Shown piece by piece: positions 63,457-64,000 of a stretch of DNA of 64,000 nucleotides. The notes below the pieces were generated by a model. The model was not told the origin of the DNA. It saw only the letters and a list, made by a program, of their open reading frames with translations, and made no database searches. Both the position numbers and the translations under genes were made by a program. Source of the DNA: Mucilaginibacter defluvii (GTDB lineage: Bacteria; Bacteroidota; Bacteroidia; Sphingobacteriales; Sphingobacteriaceae); assembly GCF_039543225.1 (NCBI RefSeq), contig NZ_BAABJI010000002.1, positions 2,046,001-2,110,000 on the forward strand. Reading direction: 5' to 3'. Within the stretch, counting starts at the first letter, position 1; the number at the start of each line of letters is the position of its first letter.

Positions 63457-63557
63457 TTCGTATAGTTTTGCTTAAATGGTTAACGGCAATTAAATTGTCG
63501 CACCACTAATATATAAAACTATGTATGGTTACAGCTTCAAAATGTGTATTTATGCTG

Positions 63558-63577
63558 TTACGTGCACCAACACGTTA
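63558..63577. promoter_or_regulatory. Possible LacI-type operator between FGE and LacI genes
   Basis: TTACGTG and CACGTTA half-sites separated by six bases form an inverted repeat with one mismatch in the divergent promoter region. The regulator next door is LacI-type. Low confidence. Confidence 0.35.
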
Positions 63578-63623
63578 TACGCTTGTTCGCTGGAGTAGTT
63601 TTTATTTGTAGTTTTAAGATCGA

Positions 63624-64000
63624 ATGTTCAGGGCAGCTACCATAAAAGATATTGCTAAGGCACTCGGTATTTCACCGTCCACCGTGTCGCGGGCCTTAAG
63701 CGACAGTTACGAAATCAGCGCCGAAACCAAAAAAAAGGTAATCGATTATGCCCGCCAGATCAACTACCAGGGCAACCCGGTAGCGCAAAGCCTGCGTAAC
63801 AAGCGCAGTAATTCCATTGGTGTTTTGGTGGCCGATGTAGCTAACAGCTTTTTTTCACAGGTTATAAACGGTATCGAGTCGGTAGCTTATGAAAGCGGAT
63901 ACAACATCATTATATCGCAAAGCCATGAAGAATATGAGCGCGAAAAGGCCAATATGCAGCACCTGGCCAACCGTTCGGTTGATGGCTTGCTGATGTCGTT
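63624..64000 (+). CDS. LacI-family transcriptional regulator, 3' end outside window
   Basis: At least 125 codons, open to the window edge. N-terminal HTH ATIKDIAKALGISPSTVSRALSDSYEISAETKKKVIDYAR is typical of LacI, followed by the effector domain start SNSIGVLVADVANSFFSQVINGIE. It is divergent from the FGE-arylsulfatase pair, suggesting local carbohydrate control. Confidence 0.92.
   Translation, partial: MFRAATIKDIAKALGISPSTVSRALSDSYEISAETKKKVIDYARQINYQGNPVAQSLRNKRSNSIGVLVADVANSFFSQVINGIESVAYESGYNIIISQSHEEYEREKANMQHLANRSVDGLLMS

Noticed and set aside
63558..63577. Firm LacI operator call
   Set aside because: Symmetry is imperfect and no second site is seen; kept only as a low-confidence feature.
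1..64000. CRISPR array, prophage, transposase or integrase
   Set aside because: No direct-repeat/spacer pattern and no recognisable mobility gene was found; only short palindromic repeats.

Overview
The window looks like chromosomal DNA from a Bacteroidota bacterium, most likely a Mucilaginibacter/Pedobacter-type Sphingobacteriaceae. Reasons: a fused CcoN-CcoO cbb3 oxidase, a CarboxypepD_reg/DUF5686 outer-membrane protein, a DoxX protein of the BT_3928 type, DUF5606, DUF1599, a putative porin, a sulfatase-FGE pair, promoter boxes of the Bacteroidetes TAnnTTTG type, and mostly no Shine-Dalgarno sequences. All family calls come from reading the translations; no database was searched.

Layout. 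1-7.7 kb (all minus): cbb3 oxidase (ccoNO, ccoS, ccoI), a tandem universal stress protein, an L,D-transpeptidase and a LOG-family protein; three near-identical GTGAC-N4-RTCAC palindromes lie upstream of three of these units and suggest one CRP/FNR-type regulon. 8.0-9.2 kb: an acyltransferase. 9.18-9.74 kb: a four-tRNA operon (Pro, Ile-UAU, Cys, Gln) preceded by an 18-codon leader ORF and an attenuator. 9.8-13.8 kb: a GAF-PAS-HisKA protein without an ATPase domain, an aminopeptidase P and two TetR regulators. 13.8-16.2 kb: an arsenic operon (arsR, DUF6428, arsC, acr3). 16.3-25.6 kb: a DUF5686 protein and a tetR-RND efflux operon. 25.7-37.3 kb: a GH63-like glucosidase convergent with a full pentose-phosphate operon (tkt, rpiB, tal, HAD, gnd, zwf, pgl, ROK kinase). 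37.5-42.9 kb: trehalase, a small unknown protein, shikimate kinase, an oligopeptide-type permease, a DoxX protein and DUF1599. 43.0-49.7 kb: folP, leuS, a membrane MutS homologue and rlmH. 49.8-57.4 kb: a CDF transporter, DUF5606, a peptidyl-prolyl isomerase, an unknown exported protein, a porin, purine nucleoside phosphorylase and lpxK. 57.6-60.5 kb: a SulP transporter with carbonic anhydrase. 60.6-64 kb: arylsulfatase plus a formylglycine-generating enzyme, divergent from a LacI regulator cut by the window end.

The most striking item is the tRNA operon. It has a Bacteroidetes promoter (TTG-N19-TATACTTG) abutting an ORF for MKTITVQCAIPQLSDQRG. Its codons CAA-TGT-GCT-ATA-CCC-CAA call for Gln, Cys, (Ala), Ile, Pro and Gln, and the four tRNAs encoded downstream are Pro, Ile(UAU), Cys and Gln, the same four in reverse order. 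Between leader and tRNAs is an intrinsic terminator, and the last leader codons can pair with its 5' arm. This reads as ribosome-mediated attenuation of a tRNA operon by the very tRNAs it encodes: shortage of these charged tRNAs would stall the leader ribosome and open the operon. I know of no described system of this form, but the function is inference.
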